Source: an uncultured Paracoccaceae bacterium (GTDB lineage Bacteria > Pseudomonadota > Alphaproteobacteria > Rhodobacterales > Rhodobacteraceae). From it: DNA of 64,000 nt. Location of the stretch: the NCBI GenBank assembly GCA_951812305.1, contig CATOSB010000002.1:806001-870000 (forward strand). Direction: 5' to 3'. The notes beneath the pieces are model-generated. The model was not told the DNA's origin and ran no database searches. It worked only from the letters and a program-made list of their open reading frames with translations. The stretch's first letter is position 1. Each line of letters starts with the position of its first letter. Both the position numbers and the translations under genes were made by a program. This document shows positions 1 through 8,274 of the stretch, in pieces.

Positions 1-1268
1 CAGAAAGGCCAGATACCGCGGAAGATCTGGCCCATCGGCACCTCTGGTGCGATGGATTTCACGATAAAGACGTTGATGCCCACCGGGGGCGAGATCATGC
101 CCATTTCCAGCACGATCACAACGATGATGCCGAACCAGATCAGATCCCAGTTGAGCCCGATGGCGATGGGGATCACGACCGGAATTGTCAGCACCAGCAT
201 GGCCATGGATTCGAGGAACATGCCGAGGAACATGTAGGCGACGATGATGACGAGCAACACGCCAACATCGCCGATCGGCAGCGAGGTCAGGATCGTGACC
301 AGTTGTGCCGGCAATTCCGTCAGCGACATGAACGGGATGAAGACAAACGCCCCGATGATGATCAGAAAGACGGTGGCGGTCGCATTCATCGTTTGAAGGA
401 TCACCTCGCGCGAGGCCTTCCACGTCAGCGACCGGCGCCACGCCGCGATGACGAATGTGAAGAAGGCCCCGACAGACGACGCCTCGACCGGCGTGAAAAA
501 CCCGGTATACATGCCGCCGATGGTCAGAAGCACTACGCCCAGGATCGGCGCCGCACGCCAAACGCTTTCCATCCGTTCCGCGCGCCCGGACCGGTCGCCG
601 CGAGGGCCAGCCTCCGGCTTGCGGCGTACGACCAGATAAATTGCACCGATGAACAACAGCGTCAGGATGATGCCGGGGAACACGCCCGCCATGAACAGCC
701 GCCCGATACTTTGTTCGGTCAGCACCGCATAGATGATCATCCCACCCGATGGCGGGATCAGAAACCCGAGCGTGCCGCCCGCGGCCACCGACCCGGTGGC
801 AAGGCTGTCGGCATATTTGTACTTTTTCATCTCGGGCAGCGCGACCCGACCCATTGTGACGGCGCTTGCCAGCGACGACCCCGACAGAGCTGCGAACCCC
901 GCGCACGCGGCGATGGTGGCAGAGGCCAGCCCACCGCGCAGATGCCCCATCCAACGGTATGCGGCGGTGAACAGATCGTTCGACATGCCCGACACACCTG
1001 CCAGATTGCCCATCAGCACGAACATCGGGATCACCAGCAGGTTGAAGTTCGATGCCGCTTCAAAGGTCTCACCCGCAAGGTTTGAATAGGCGATCTTCCA
1101 GCCCCGCGCCCAGGCCTGATCTTCGGCCATGCCAACCGCAAGGAACTTGTTGGCGTTCGCGATCACCGTACCGACAAAACCGACGCCCAGCATCGACAAT
1201 GCCACCGGCATCCGCAACGCCAGAAGCACAAAGAGCGCCAGCAATCCCAACAGACCGAGTGTCGTCAT
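1..1268 (-). CDS. dctM: TRAP transporter large permease DctM (3' end beyond window)
   Basis: This is the 12-TM subunit of a tripartite ATP-independent periplasmic transporter, which drives sodium- or proton-coupled uptake of an organic acid-like solute delivered by DctP. The frame opens with ATG at 1268 and stays open for 422 codons to the left edge, so only a few C-terminal residues are missing compared with the usual 425-440. The protein is almost wholly hydrophobic, with family features such as the LSGSSLASAVTMG segment, the GFLIPPSG segment and a C-terminal GMISPPVGINVF segment. It starts 5 bp after the dctQ stop and is the last gene of the dctP-GST-dctQ-dctM operon. The substrate cannot be read from the permease; the surrounding sulfatases suggest a sulfated or desulfated organic anion. 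Confidence 0.93.
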   Translation of the reverse strand, partial: MTTLGLLGLLALFVLLALRMPVALSMLGVGFVGTVIANANKFLAVGMAEDQAWARGWKIAYSNLAGETFEAASNFNLLVIPMFVLMGNLAGVSGMSNDLFTAAYRWMGHLRGGLASATIAACAGFAALSGSSLASAVTMGRVALPEMKKYKYADSLATGSVAAGGTLGFLIPPSGGMIIYAVLTEQSIGRLFMAGVFPGIILTLLFIGAIYLVVRRKPEAGPRGDRSGRAERMESVWRAAPILGVVLLTIGGMYTGFFTPVEASSVGAFFTFVIAAWRRSLTWKASREVILQTMNATATVFLIIIGAFVFIPFMSLTELPAQLVTILTSLPIGDVGVLLVIIVAYMFLGMFLESMAMLVLTIPVVIPIAIGLNWDLIWFGIIVVIVLEMGMISPPVGINVFIVKSIAPEVPMGQIFRGIWPF

Positions 1269-1273
1269 CGAAA

Positions 1274-1813
1274 TCACAGCGGGCCACCGCCGATCTTCAG
1301 CGTCACAACCCGGTCGGATCGCAGAAGCTGCCAGATATCCAGCAGCAGGACGACCGCATAGATCGCCATCGAAACCGACAGAAGGTAATAGAACGGCTCA
1401 TAGGAAATCAGCAGTTGCTGCGTCGTTTCCCCGAACCGCACCGCACTTTGCCCCGCGTGCCACAGCCGCCAAGCCATGACGATCAAAAGCGCCACGCCCA
1501 ATAGTTTCATCAAAATCATCGACCACTTCGCAAACCCCGCCGACATGCGGGATTCCAGCACCTCGATCTCGATATGCGCCCCAGCCCGCGCGCCCAGCGG
1601 CACCGACAGCGCAACGATCACCACCAACAACAGGATCAGGATGTCCTCCGCCCCGATGATCGGCGAGTTTAGCGCCTTGCGCATGATCAGCACGTTCCAC
1701 ACCGAAAACCCGGTCATGAACACAAGTGTCACTCCGCCGCAGATCAATGCGACCCAAGTCAGGACCTTGTCCAAATGGCCGATCAACCTTGGGAGTTTCG
1801 GCGTATCGTTCAT
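1274..1813 (-). CDS. dctQ: TRAP transporter small permease DctQ
   Basis: This is the 4-TM small membrane subunit that scaffolds DctM in TRAP transporters. The start is placed at the ATG at 1813, reading MNDTPKL, because its first base is the last base of the upstream GST stop codon (TGATG coupling); a longer frame would run into the GST gene. The product is 179 residues with four hydrophobic segments and the conserved SVPLGARAGAHIEIE region between helices 2 and 3, which is typical of the DctQ family. It sits between a GST gene and dctM in a tight operon. Confidence 0.92.
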   Translation of the reverse strand: MNDTPKLPRLIGHLDKVLTWVALICGGVTLVFMTGFSVWNVLIMRKALNSPIIGAEDILILLLVVIVALSVPLGARAGAHIEIEVLESRMSAGFAKWSMILMKLLGVALLIVMAWRLWHAGQSAVRFGETTQQLLISYEPFYYLLSVSMAIYAVVLLLDIWQLLRSDRVVTLKIGGGPL

Positions 1814-2574
1814 CAGACCAACGCGAAATCCGGGCACCATTTCAGGATGCCTTGCTGATAGCTCTCCTTCGCCTCAAACGCTGCTGCCCAACGGCGGATG
1901 TTTGGGTATTTCTCAAACGAAAACCCGCAGCCCTTGATCACGAAATAAAGTGGGATCCAGGAGATATCGGCGAGCGTGAACCGGTCGCCCATAATCCATT
2001 CGCGGCCCTCCAATGTCACTTCCAGCTTTGTAAAACACGCGCCAAGGATTGCTTTGGCTTTGTCAAAATCGCTGGTACTGAACGCACTTTTCCCCGCATG
2101 TTTGGCATGGAAATTCTTCAGCTCTTCATTCTGTTGAAGCGCGTCGTATTTGGCCTGCTCTTCCGCCGTCTTTTTGAGCTTCGGCGCCATTTTGGTGGCA
2201 TAGACATAGGGCTTGCACGCGGGCACATGGATTGCTGCGGCCAGATGCAGCCACTCCATCATTTCATCCTTGTCTTCCGCGCGCAGCGTAGGGGTGGGAT
2301 AGGTGTCGTCGAGATAATCGATGATGTCGTTTGACTCAATGTGAACAACCCCGTTGTCCACCAGCGTCGGCACCAACCCGTTCGGGTTGATCCCGAAATA
2401 CTCGTCGCTGATGTTCTCTTTCTTCTTCAGATCAATGTGATGGCTTTCCCAGTCCAACCCCTTTTCGATCAGCGTCATCCGCACGCGCATGGAGCAGTTC
2501 GAAATCGCCCCGTGATAAAGGTGCAGGCCTTGGAAGGCTTCGACGGATTTGTTGGTTGGGACGACAACGACCAT
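1813..2574 (-). CDS. Glutathione S-transferase family protein
   Basis: The 253-residue product is a GST with an N-terminal thioredoxin-fold domain. It has an SNCS motif at residues 25-28 in the active-site loop, the cis-proline region NPNGLVPTL (63-71) and the ES(N)D glutathione-binding motif near 80-83, followed by an all-helical C-terminal domain. It is encoded within a TRAP transport operon, between dctP (84 bp upstream) and dctQ (1-base overlap), which is unusual and links glutathione chemistry to the imported substrate. It is closely similar to the broken GST at 9126-13120, which shares the LHLYH and KKENIS segments. Beta-etherase (LigE/LigF)-type cleavage of an aryl ether is possible but cannot be decided from sequence alone. 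Confidence 0.85.
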   Translation of the reverse strand: MVVVVPTNKSVEAFQGLHLYHGAISNCSMRVRMTLIEKGLDWESHHIDLKKKENISDEYFGINPNGLVPTLVDNGVVHIESNDIIDYLDDTYPTPTLRAEDKDEMMEWLHLAAAIHVPACKPYVYATKMAPKLKKTAEEQAKYDALQQNEELKNFHAKHAGKSAFSTSDFDKAKAILGACFTKLEVTLEGREWIMGDRFTLADISWIPLYFVIKGCGFSFEKYPNIRRWAAAFEAKESYQQGILKWCPDFALV

Positions 2575-2658
2575 TGGGACAGGCTCCGTTTTCGGAAGTG
2601 GACGGAAAGTGACGCGCGCCGCGATTTCACGCCGAAGCGCGCGCCGATCGGCTGAGTT

Positions 2659-3585
2659 CTACTGGTTCAGCGCCTCATAGATTTCGCGGGCGTTCGAGAT
2701 TCCCTTGCTCTCGTAATCCGCGAAAATCGTGTCGAGGCCAGCGGCGACAGCCGCATCCATCTTGGCCCGCTCTTCATCCGACACAACGACCCACTCATAA
2801 CCCTTGTCAGCATCCGCAATCATCTTTTTGGACCGCTCATCTGCGCCATCAAAAGACTTGGCGAGTTCCAGCGACATGGGCAAACCAGAAAGTTCATCAA
2901 TGATCGCCCGATGCTCGTCCGACAGGCTCATATAGCGCTCTTTGTTCATGATTGCGTATGTCACCGCAAAGCTGACCGGCACATTCTCGACCACGTGGGT
3001 GGCCACATCCCAGAAATTCCACGGCGGAGTGATGTTGTTGTAGGACGCGGTCGTTGCATCAATCGTGCCTGTCGAAAGCCCGGTATACATCTCGGTCACC
3101 GGCATCTGCACCGGCACGGCGCCCAGCGCTTCGACAATCGGTGTGGTCATGGCGGCAAACGGCACCAGCTTGGCGCCTTTCAGGCCTTCCATCGTGGACA
3201 CATCGCTTGTGGCAGCCAGCAAGCTGCCTGCAACCGTTCCCACGGCAAGCACTTTCACCTCTGAAAATTCATCGGCGAAATGCTCCTCGAAATTCGCCCA
3301 GATGCGCCGCGTGGAATCATCAGCCGTATCCGCCGCGCCGGGCAGGATGGCCAGCATGGTTTTTGGAAAAATTGCCGGCGTATAAGCGGCAACACCAAAG
3401 GTGATGTCTCCGACACCCTCAATAGTACGCTTGTACTGCTGCACAGGACCAGCGCCAAGCTGGCCCGCCGGGTACAGCTTCATCGTCAGCGACCCGCCAG
3501 ACCGCTTTTCGATCTCTTCGGCAAACCACGCGAACATGCCGGTGTTGGTGTGGTGTTGCGGCGGCACGAATGTCGCAACGCTCAA
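2659..3585 (-). CDS. dctP: TRAP transporter substrate-binding protein DctP, signal peptide lost
   Basis: This is the extracytoplasmic solute receptor of the TRAP system. The mature part is complete (308 residues, from SVATFVPPQHHTN to the C-terminal YEALNQ), with family features such as the LYPAGQLG segment and the TEMYTGLSTGTIDA segment. The annotated start is only a TTG at 3585. Just upstream a good Shine-Dalgarno and ATGAAACTGATCC (ATG at 3622) are present, but in another frame, and the DctP frame is closed by a TGA inside them. The codons before the TTG read A-Q-N-A-S-A-E-E, which looks like the end of a signal peptide and its cleavage site. The hydrophobic core therefore seems to have been removed by a deletion that also shifts the frame. 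As sequenced, the protein would be cytoplasmic or untranslated. A sequencing error is possible but would have to involve several tens of bases. Confidence 0.82.
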   Translation of the reverse strand: MSVATFVPPQHHTNTGMFAWFAEEIEKRSGGSLTMKLYPAGQLGAGPVQQYKRTIEGVGDITFGVAAYTPAIFPKTMLAILPGAADTADDSTRRIWANFEEHFADEFSEVKVLAVGTVAGSLLAATSDVSTMEGLKGAKLVPFAAMTTPIVEALGAVPVQMPVTEMYTGLSTGTIDATTASYNNITPPWNFWDVATHVVENVPVSFAVTYAIMNKERYMSLSDEHRAIIDELSGLPMSLELAKSFDGADERSKKMIADADKGYEWVVVSDEERAKMDAAVAAGLDTIFADYESKGISNAREIYEALNQ

Positions 3586-3659
3586 TTCCTCGGCGCTTGC
3601 GTTTTGTGCGGATCAGTTTCATGATGTCCTCTCTGATTTGATTTGGCTGTCGCGCGAAT

Positions 3660-3673
3660 TTTGGGATCCCAAA
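3660..3673. promoter_or_regulatory. GntR-type operator, site A (TTTGGGATCCCAAA)
   Basis: This is a perfect 14-bp palindrome centred at 3666/3667, 44 bp upstream of the original dctP ATG (3622). It is the best copy of a motif found again at 3723, 3787, 6856, 6920, 20243 and 20305. Its position between dctP and the divergent gntR gene makes it a likely operator for the GntR regulator. Confidence 0.7.
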
Positions 3674-3722
3674 TAGAATCGCCGCCACGCTGCGCATCGT
3701 ATTTGAACCGACAATTGCCATG

Positions 3723-3736
3723 AATGGGATCCCATT
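3723..3736. promoter_or_regulatory. GntR-type operator, site B (AATGGGATCCCATT)
   Basis: This is a perfect 14-bp palindrome with the same GGGATCCC core, centred 63 bp from site A and 62 bp from site C. The even spacing is close to six turns of B-DNA, which would put the three sites on one face of the helix. Confidence 0.65.
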
Positions 3737-3786
3737 TCAAGTGGATATGGGCGTTTGGATCGAAAAACTGCTGCATTGCTTGACTT

Positions 3787-3796
3787 TGGGATCCCA
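3787..3796. promoter_or_regulatory. GntR-type operator, site C (TGGGATCCCA)
   Basis: This is a 10-bp perfect palindrome with the shared core, centred 24 bp upstream of the preferred gntR start at 3815. It would allow autoregulation. A longer gntR frame beginning at 3755 would place this site inside the coding sequence, which is one reason to prefer the shorter start. Confidence 0.6.
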
Positions 3797-3814
3797 TTTA
3801 CTGTCAATGGGCGC

Positions 3815-4564
3815 ATGGAGTCCATCGATACCGAACTCGCCGCCCGGATACGGCAGGACATCATCCTTGGCGCATATGACGAAGGCGAACGCTTGTCCGA
3901 GGCGCAACTATGCGAGACCCACAGTGTGTCGCGCACCCCTGTCCGCCTGGCACTAAGGCTGTTGGAGCGCGAGGGCGTCATCCGCCGTGGCGAAGGGCGT
4001 GGCTATCTGGTGCAAAGCCCGACCGTGGAAGGCATTCTTCAGGCGGTTGAAGTCCGCGGCCATCTGGAAAGCCTCGCAGCACGGCTCATGGCACAGAACC
4101 CTGATCGCGCCAATCACCTGACCGATATGGACCGGGCAATCGACGTCGGTGCAGAAGCAATCGAGAAGCTGACGAAGGTTGGCAGTTTCGATGGCGCCGT
4201 GATCCGGGAAGCGCAATCTGCGAACAAGATTTTTCATTCCACGATTTTGGCGGGCTGTGGAAATGACTACGTCGGCTATACCTGCGAACAGATCAGCCAC
4301 TTGCCGATGCTGGCAGTGGGATCGATGGTTTTTGACCGCTCGGTTGATGACACACCGGAACATTTTGAGCGTGGGTTGTTCCGTATGCACCTGGGGATTG
4401 CCCAGCACCGTGTTATCTATGAATCAATTGAACGCGGCGATCCTGTACGCGCAGAAGGCATGATGCGCGAACACTCTCACACGATGGTTGAATATATCCA
4501 GACTTTCGAGAAACGGGATGGAGAGCTCACCGTCGCCGATCTAATCGCCTATTCAGCGGCCTAA
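3815..4564 (+). CDS. GntR family regulator, FCD subfamily
   Basis: This is a DNA-binding regulator of 249 residues. The N-terminal winged helix-turn-helix covers about residues 5-65, with the family pattern LAARIRQDI..G...G.RLSE..L....VSRTPVR.AL..L..EG. The rest is a helical FCD ligand-binding domain (HSTI and EHF regions, C-terminal REHSHTMVEY) that usually senses a carboxylic acid through a bound metal. The ATG at 3815 is chosen because the alternative at 3755 would run through operator C. It is divergent from dctP and next to three palindromic sites, and two other intergenic regions in the window carry the same motif. It is therefore the likely controller of the sulfate-ester gene set, probably as a repressor relieved by a pathway intermediate. 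Confidence 0.88.
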   Translation: MESIDTELAARIRQDIILGAYDEGERLSEAQLCETHSVSRTPVRLALRLLEREGVIRRGEGRGYLVQSPTVEGILQAVEVRGHLESLAARLMAQNPDRANHLTDMDRAIDVGAEAIEKLTKVGSFDGAVIREAQSANKIFHSTILAGCGNDYVGYTCEQISHLPMLAVGSMVFDRSVDDTPEHFERGLFRMHLGIAQHRVIYESIERGDPVRAEGMMREHSHTMVEYIQTFEKRDGELTVADLIAYSAA

Positions 4565-4649
4565 GCGGCGGAAACAGAACGTAACGAATCTAATACCATT
4601 CCCGACGCGTTACTTTCGTTCGTTATTGTGGTGATTTGCCATAACGGCG

Positions 4650-5141
4650 ATGATTTCCGCTTGGCTTCCGGCGGCAGCCCAGAACCTCAATCTGCCGTTA
4701 CGCCTGACTCCCCGCCCCGCGACAACAGACGGCGTCCCGCATATTCAATTGGATGCGCAAGTCTTCCCGGAACTCTCTGCCGAATTGTTGCGCCGCGCCG
4801 CGAAAATTCCGGGCGTCGAAATTCGCGATACGGTGATTTCGCTGCCCGGCGCAAAGGGATTTTGGTTGGCCGATCAGGTCGAACTGGCACATCCCGAGGC
4901 GATTGTCCGTGGTCGCGAGTTCGCACATGTCCACCCTGACGGCGGCCTTCACGCATCGCTTGAACCGGCCTTTGCAATTCTCGCGGTCAAGGCCGGCTGG
5001 GCGATTCATCACCCCTGGGCCGATGAGCGGCCAGGATGGGAGGGTTTCGTGATGATATACTCTCCTATCTCGGCGGACGAGTTGGACACGGTCGTCCGTT
5101 TGGTCGTGGATTCCTACAATTACGTCACCGCCGGGAATTGA
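4650..5141 (+). CDS. Luciferase-domain (DUF5519-like) protein
   Basis: The 163-residue product matches the small 'luciferase' domain family (DUF5519-like). It has the pattern PGVEIRDTVISLPGAKGFWLADQVELAHPEAIVRGREFAHVHPDGGLHASL followed, near the C terminus, by a GWAIHHPWA segment and a VMIYSP segment. The biochemical role of this family is not known to me, and it is not a classical light-emitting enzyme. The gene lies 85 bp after gntR on the same strand and converges on the sulfatase at 5166, so it may be co-transcribed with the regulator. No signal peptide is seen. The start is not certain because no strong ribosome binding site precedes it. Confidence 0.65.
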   Translation: MISAWLPAAAQNLNLPLRLTPRPATTDGVPHIQLDAQVFPELSAELLRRAAKIPGVEIRDTVISLPGAKGFWLADQVELAHPEAIVRGREFAHVHPDGGLHASLEPAFAILAVKAGWAIHHPWADERPGWEGFVMIYSPISADELDTVVRLVVDSYNYVTAGN

Positions 5142-5165
5142 CTGCAACTGGTTTTCAAGGCGGCC

Positions 5166-6806
5166 CTATCCGATCGTTCCTCGGGGGTTCTTGACTGGCA
5201 GGATCTTAGGATCCAGACCTTTCGTGTCATCCTCGTCCCAATACCCGATCAGAACACCCAGTTTTTCCTCGATTCCCGACATATGCGCCGCGCGTTCTTC
5301 CGAACAGGCGACCCGCTGCCGGTATTGCAGCGACCACGCAGCCAGTTTGTTGAACATCGTTTGGCGAACGTCCTCGTGATCGGCGCTGGAGCCCAAATCG
5401 TTCAGTTCATCCGGGTCATTGGTGAGATCAAACAGAACCGGCGCAAACTCAGGCGCATAGATGTATTTCCATTCTTTCGTGGTGATCATGTAAGATCGGC
5501 AGTCGAGCGGCGTTCTGCCGTTCTTCAGGCCGAAAATCTGAAACGAAAAGTCACCTTCGCTGATCGCGTATTCGCGCCATTCCGGGTTCTCGCCGCGCAG
5601 CTTCGGCAAAAGCGATCGCCCCTCGAGGATATTCTTCGGAATATCACCGCCGTGGTAGTCCAGAAACGTCGGTAGCAGGTCGATACATTCGACAAGTGAC
5701 TCGTCGGTCGACCCCCGGGTTGCATCCGCCTCACTGGTCGGATCCGCAATGATCAGCGGAACTTTCACCGACGGGTCATGGAAGTATTCTTTGTCGCCCA
5801 TCCAATGATCACCGAGGTAATCGCCGTGATCCGAGGTGAAGACGATCATCGTCTCTTCAAGCAGCCCGCGCGTCTCCATGAAATCGAACAGAAGCCCCAG
5901 TTGATCGTCGATCTGTGTGATCAGCCCCATATAGGCCGGGATAATCTTCTCGCGCGCTTCGATGCGGCTGAACGTCTTTGCCGCCATGCGCGTGCGGAAA
6001 CTGTCGATCAGGCCGTTGGGTGCGTCCAGTTCCGCGTCAACCTTGATTGCAGGCACCACGTCTTCGGCAGAATACATGTCGTGATAAGGCGCAGGCGCGA
6101 CATAAGGCCAATGTGGCTTGATATAAGACAGGTGCAGAACCCACGGCGTTTCCCCGTCGTCCTCAGCCAGAAAATCCATCGCGCGGCGCGTCATGTAGGG
6201 CGTTTCGGAGTCCTCGTCGGCCACACGCGCCGGTAGGTCCACACAATCGTTGAAATAACCCGAGCGGACACCGTCATTTGCCTCAACCGCATTGGCGACC
6301 CAATGCCACGGGTTTTCGGCCTCTCCATAGCCCTTGGATTTCAGGTAACTATTGTAACGAAGGTCCGGATCGACCAGCGCGTCGGGATGAATGCCATCAT
6401 CGCGCTCGTAGGGTTCCCAACCGGCCTGAGCGATATGCTTGCCTCGCGCGCTTTCAGGGTCGATCCCAAGGCGTTCCATCCCCTCTTTGTCCGGCACCAT
6501 ATGGGACTTTCCGACCAGAACCGTCCGCACGCCCAGCGGGTTTAAATGATCGCCTATGTTCATCTCGCCTACACGCAATGGCGCATGAAGCGCGGATGTG
6601 CCGTGCGAGGACACATATCGCCCGGTGTAGATGCTGTTGCGCGAGGGGCCGCAAGTCGGCGACTGGCAATAAGTGTTGGCAAACGTCACACCCCGAGCAG
6701 CTAACGCGTCAATATTTGGCGTCCTGATCGTTGGGTGACCTGTGCAGCCCAGATAATCAAATCGAAGCTGGTCGCACATGATGAAAAGGATGTTTTTGCG
6801 CGCCAT
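5166..6806 (-). CDS. Type I sulfatase (formylglycine-dependent)
   Basis: This 546-residue alkaline-phosphatase-superfamily hydrolase has the formylglycine signature C-x-P-S-R at C52-R56 (TCGPSRNSIYTGRY). C52 would be converted to formylglycine by a maturase not seen in the window. Metal-binding residues are visible in FIMCDQL near the N terminus and in the FTSDHGDYLGDH segment. There is no signal peptide, so it should act in the cytoplasm on an imported sulfate ester. Its start lies 55 bp from operator D in the divergent region shared with the alkylsulfatase-like gene. Choline-sulfatase, aryl- or polyol-sulfatase, or phosphonate monoester hydrolase activity cannot be separated by eye. Confidence 0.9.
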   Translation of the reverse strand: MARKNILFIMCDQLRFDYLGCTGHPTIRTPNIDALAARGVTFANTYCQSPTCGPSRNSIYTGRYVSSHGTSALHAPLRVGEMNIGDHLNPLGVRTVLVGKSHMVPDKEGMERLGIDPESARGKHIAQAGWEPYERDDGIHPDALVDPDLRYNSYLKSKGYGEAENPWHWVANAVEANDGVRSGYFNDCVDLPARVADEDSETPYMTRRAMDFLAEDDGETPWVLHLSYIKPHWPYVAPAPYHDMYSAEDVVPAIKVDAELDAPNGLIDSFRTRMAAKTFSRIEAREKIIPAYMGLITQIDDQLGLLFDFMETRGLLEETMIVFTSDHGDYLGDHWMGDKEYFHDPSVKVPLIIADPTSEADATRGSTDESLVECIDLLPTFLDYHGGDIPKNILEGRSLLPKLRGENPEWREYAISEGDFSFQIFGLKNGRTPLDCRSYMITTKEWKYIYAPEFAPVLFDLTNDPDELNDLGSSADHEDVRQTMFNKLAAWSLQYRQRVACSEERAAHMSGIEEKLGVLIGYWDEDDTKGLDPKILPVKNPRGTIG

Positions 6807-6855
6807 TTCTTAACCACCGTCCTCTGCAAGCCGCCTTGCACACCGTATCTCACGA

Positions 6856-6867
6856 TTGGGATCCCAA
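6856..6867. promoter_or_regulatory. GntR-type operator, site D (TTGGGATCCCAA)
   Basis: This is a perfect 12-bp palindrome in the divergent promoter region between the sulfatase (start 6806) and the metallo-hydrolase (start 6990). It is identical to the central 12 bp of site A, and its centre is 61 bp from site E. Confidence 0.68.
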
Positions 6868-6919
6868 ATCAACGCCAGCATGGCCATTCGTGATATTTTG
6901 CGCTAATTTCTTGTATTCA

Positions 6920-6929
6920 GGATCCCAAA
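6920..6929. promoter_or_regulatory. GntR-type operator, site E (half-conserved GGATCCCAAA)
   Basis: One arm matches the regulon motif exactly and the other is degenerate. It is centred at 6922/6923, 67 bp upstream of the metallo-hydrolase start and 61 bp from site D, repeating the spacing of sites A-B-C and F-G. Confidence 0.5.
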
Positions 6930-6989
6930 CGGCTAGCAAGTACATAACCCGATACCATCGCAAACAACAACGCGGCAAAGGAAAAGGCC

Positions 6990-8264
6990 ATGCATCCCGA
7001 ACTTAAGGCGCATCCAGAATACTTCCAGAAAGAAATCGTGCAACTCGCCGACAATGTCTATCAGGCCTTCGGATTTGCCGCGTCAAACGTCTACATGATC
7101 GTTGGCGATGATGGCGTTATCATTGTCGATACGACCGAGACGACAACCGCCGCCGCAAATGTGCTGGCCGAGTTCCGCAAGATCACCGATCTGCCGGTCA
7201 AGACGATCATCCTGACCCACTCGCATCGCGATCATGTCTCGGGCGCGGCCGTGTTCGCCGAGGGCGCCAGCCCTGACATTCTGGCCAGTGCGCGGCCATC
7301 CGGTGACAGCCTGATCGAAGAAGGCGCGCACCCACGTCCGACCAAGGCACAGCAGATGCGCACCAAGCGACAGTTCGGGATCGGTCTGTCTTACCCGGAT
7401 GAAATCGTCGGCATCGGCGTAGGCCCCGGCGACCGTCCGCTCAAGGGCATGGGCGCCGGGATCATGGAACCGACCCGCAAAATCGGCGAAGAAGGCGAGA
7501 AGATCACCCTGTGTGGCATCGAACTTGAACTGGTCATGGCACCGGGCGAAACGCCGGACCACATGGTCGTCTGGTATCCAGAGAAAAAGGTGCTGATCAG
7601 CGGCGACAACTTCTATCGCTCTTTCCCGAACCTCTATGCCATTCGTGGCACCGAATACCGCGATTTCGACACCTGGGCCGACACGATGGATTTGTTGATG
7701 GGTTTCGGGCCGGAGGTTCTGGGCCCCGGTCATACCAAGGCGGTGTTTGGGGCAGACAGGATTAAGGAATTTCTAAGCGACTACCGTGACGGCATCCGCC
7801 ACATCGTCAATGAAACCCGCAAGGGCATGGACGCCAGCCAGACTATCGACGAACTGGCGCATTCGGTAAAACTGCCGCCGGAGCTCGCAGAAAAGCCGCA
7901 CCTGCGCGAATATTACGGCCGGGTGGAATATGCCGTGCGCGCCTATTTCGTCGGCACGATGGGGTGGTTTGACGGCAACCCAACCTCTCTGTCACCTTTG
8001 TCGCCCAAAGAAGAAGGCGAACGATTCATCAGGCTTGCCGGTGGCGCGGATGCCGTTAGGACCGAGGTTGCCAAGGCGCGCTCCGACGGCGATTTCCAAT
8101 GGGCGCTGCAACTCAATGATCGTCTGATCCATGCCGGTGAAGATGCCCCGGCGGCCCGCAGTGCCAAGGCTGAAATCCTGCGCGAACACGCGGTTTCCCA
8201 AATCAACTGCCCTACCCGGCACTATTACATCCAATCCGCAAAAGAACTTGAACTGGACGCATGA
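6990..8264 (+). CDS. Alkylsulfatase-like metallo-beta-lactamase-fold hydrolase (short form)
   Basis: This is a zinc hydrolase of 424 residues. The N-terminal MBL domain has the THSHRDH motif at residues 76-82, a second metal region around MAPGETPDH, and the ISGDNFYRSFPN segment typical of SdsA1-type alkylsulfatases. The C-terminal half resembles the alkylsulfatase dimerisation domain. SdsA1 enzymes are about 650 residues and end in an SCP2-like domain, which is absent here, so this is a short form. No signal peptide is seen. It begins the rightward MBL-GST-GST gene set under operators D/E and overlaps functionally with the neighbouring sulfatases. Cleavage of a primary or secondary alkyl sulfate ester is the likely reaction. 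Confidence 0.82.
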   Translation: MHPELKAHPEYFQKEIVQLADNVYQAFGFAASNVYMIVGDDGVIIVDTTETTTAAANVLAEFRKITDLPVKTIILTHSHRDHVSGAAVFAEGASPDILASARPSGDSLIEEGAHPRPTKAQQMRTKRQFGIGLSYPDEIVGIGVGPGDRPLKGMGAGIMEPTRKIGEEGEKITLCGIELELVMAPGETPDHMVVWYPEKKVLISGDNFYRSFPNLYAIRGTEYRDFDTWADTMDLLMGFGPEVLGPGHTKAVFGADRIKEFLSDYRDGIRHIVNETRKGMDASQTIDELAHSVKLPPELAEKPHLREYYGRVEYAVRAYFVGTMGWFDGNPTSLSPLSPKEEGERFIRLAGGADAVRTEVAKARSDGDFQWALQLNDRLIHAGEDAPAARSAKAEILREHAVSQINCPTRHYYIQSAKELELDA

Positions 8265-8274
8265 GGACACCGCG

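Noticed and set aside
303..1085. 260-residue plus-strand frame near the left edge
   Set aside because: Antisense to dctM, which is continuous from 1268 to the edge with conserved TRAP motifs.
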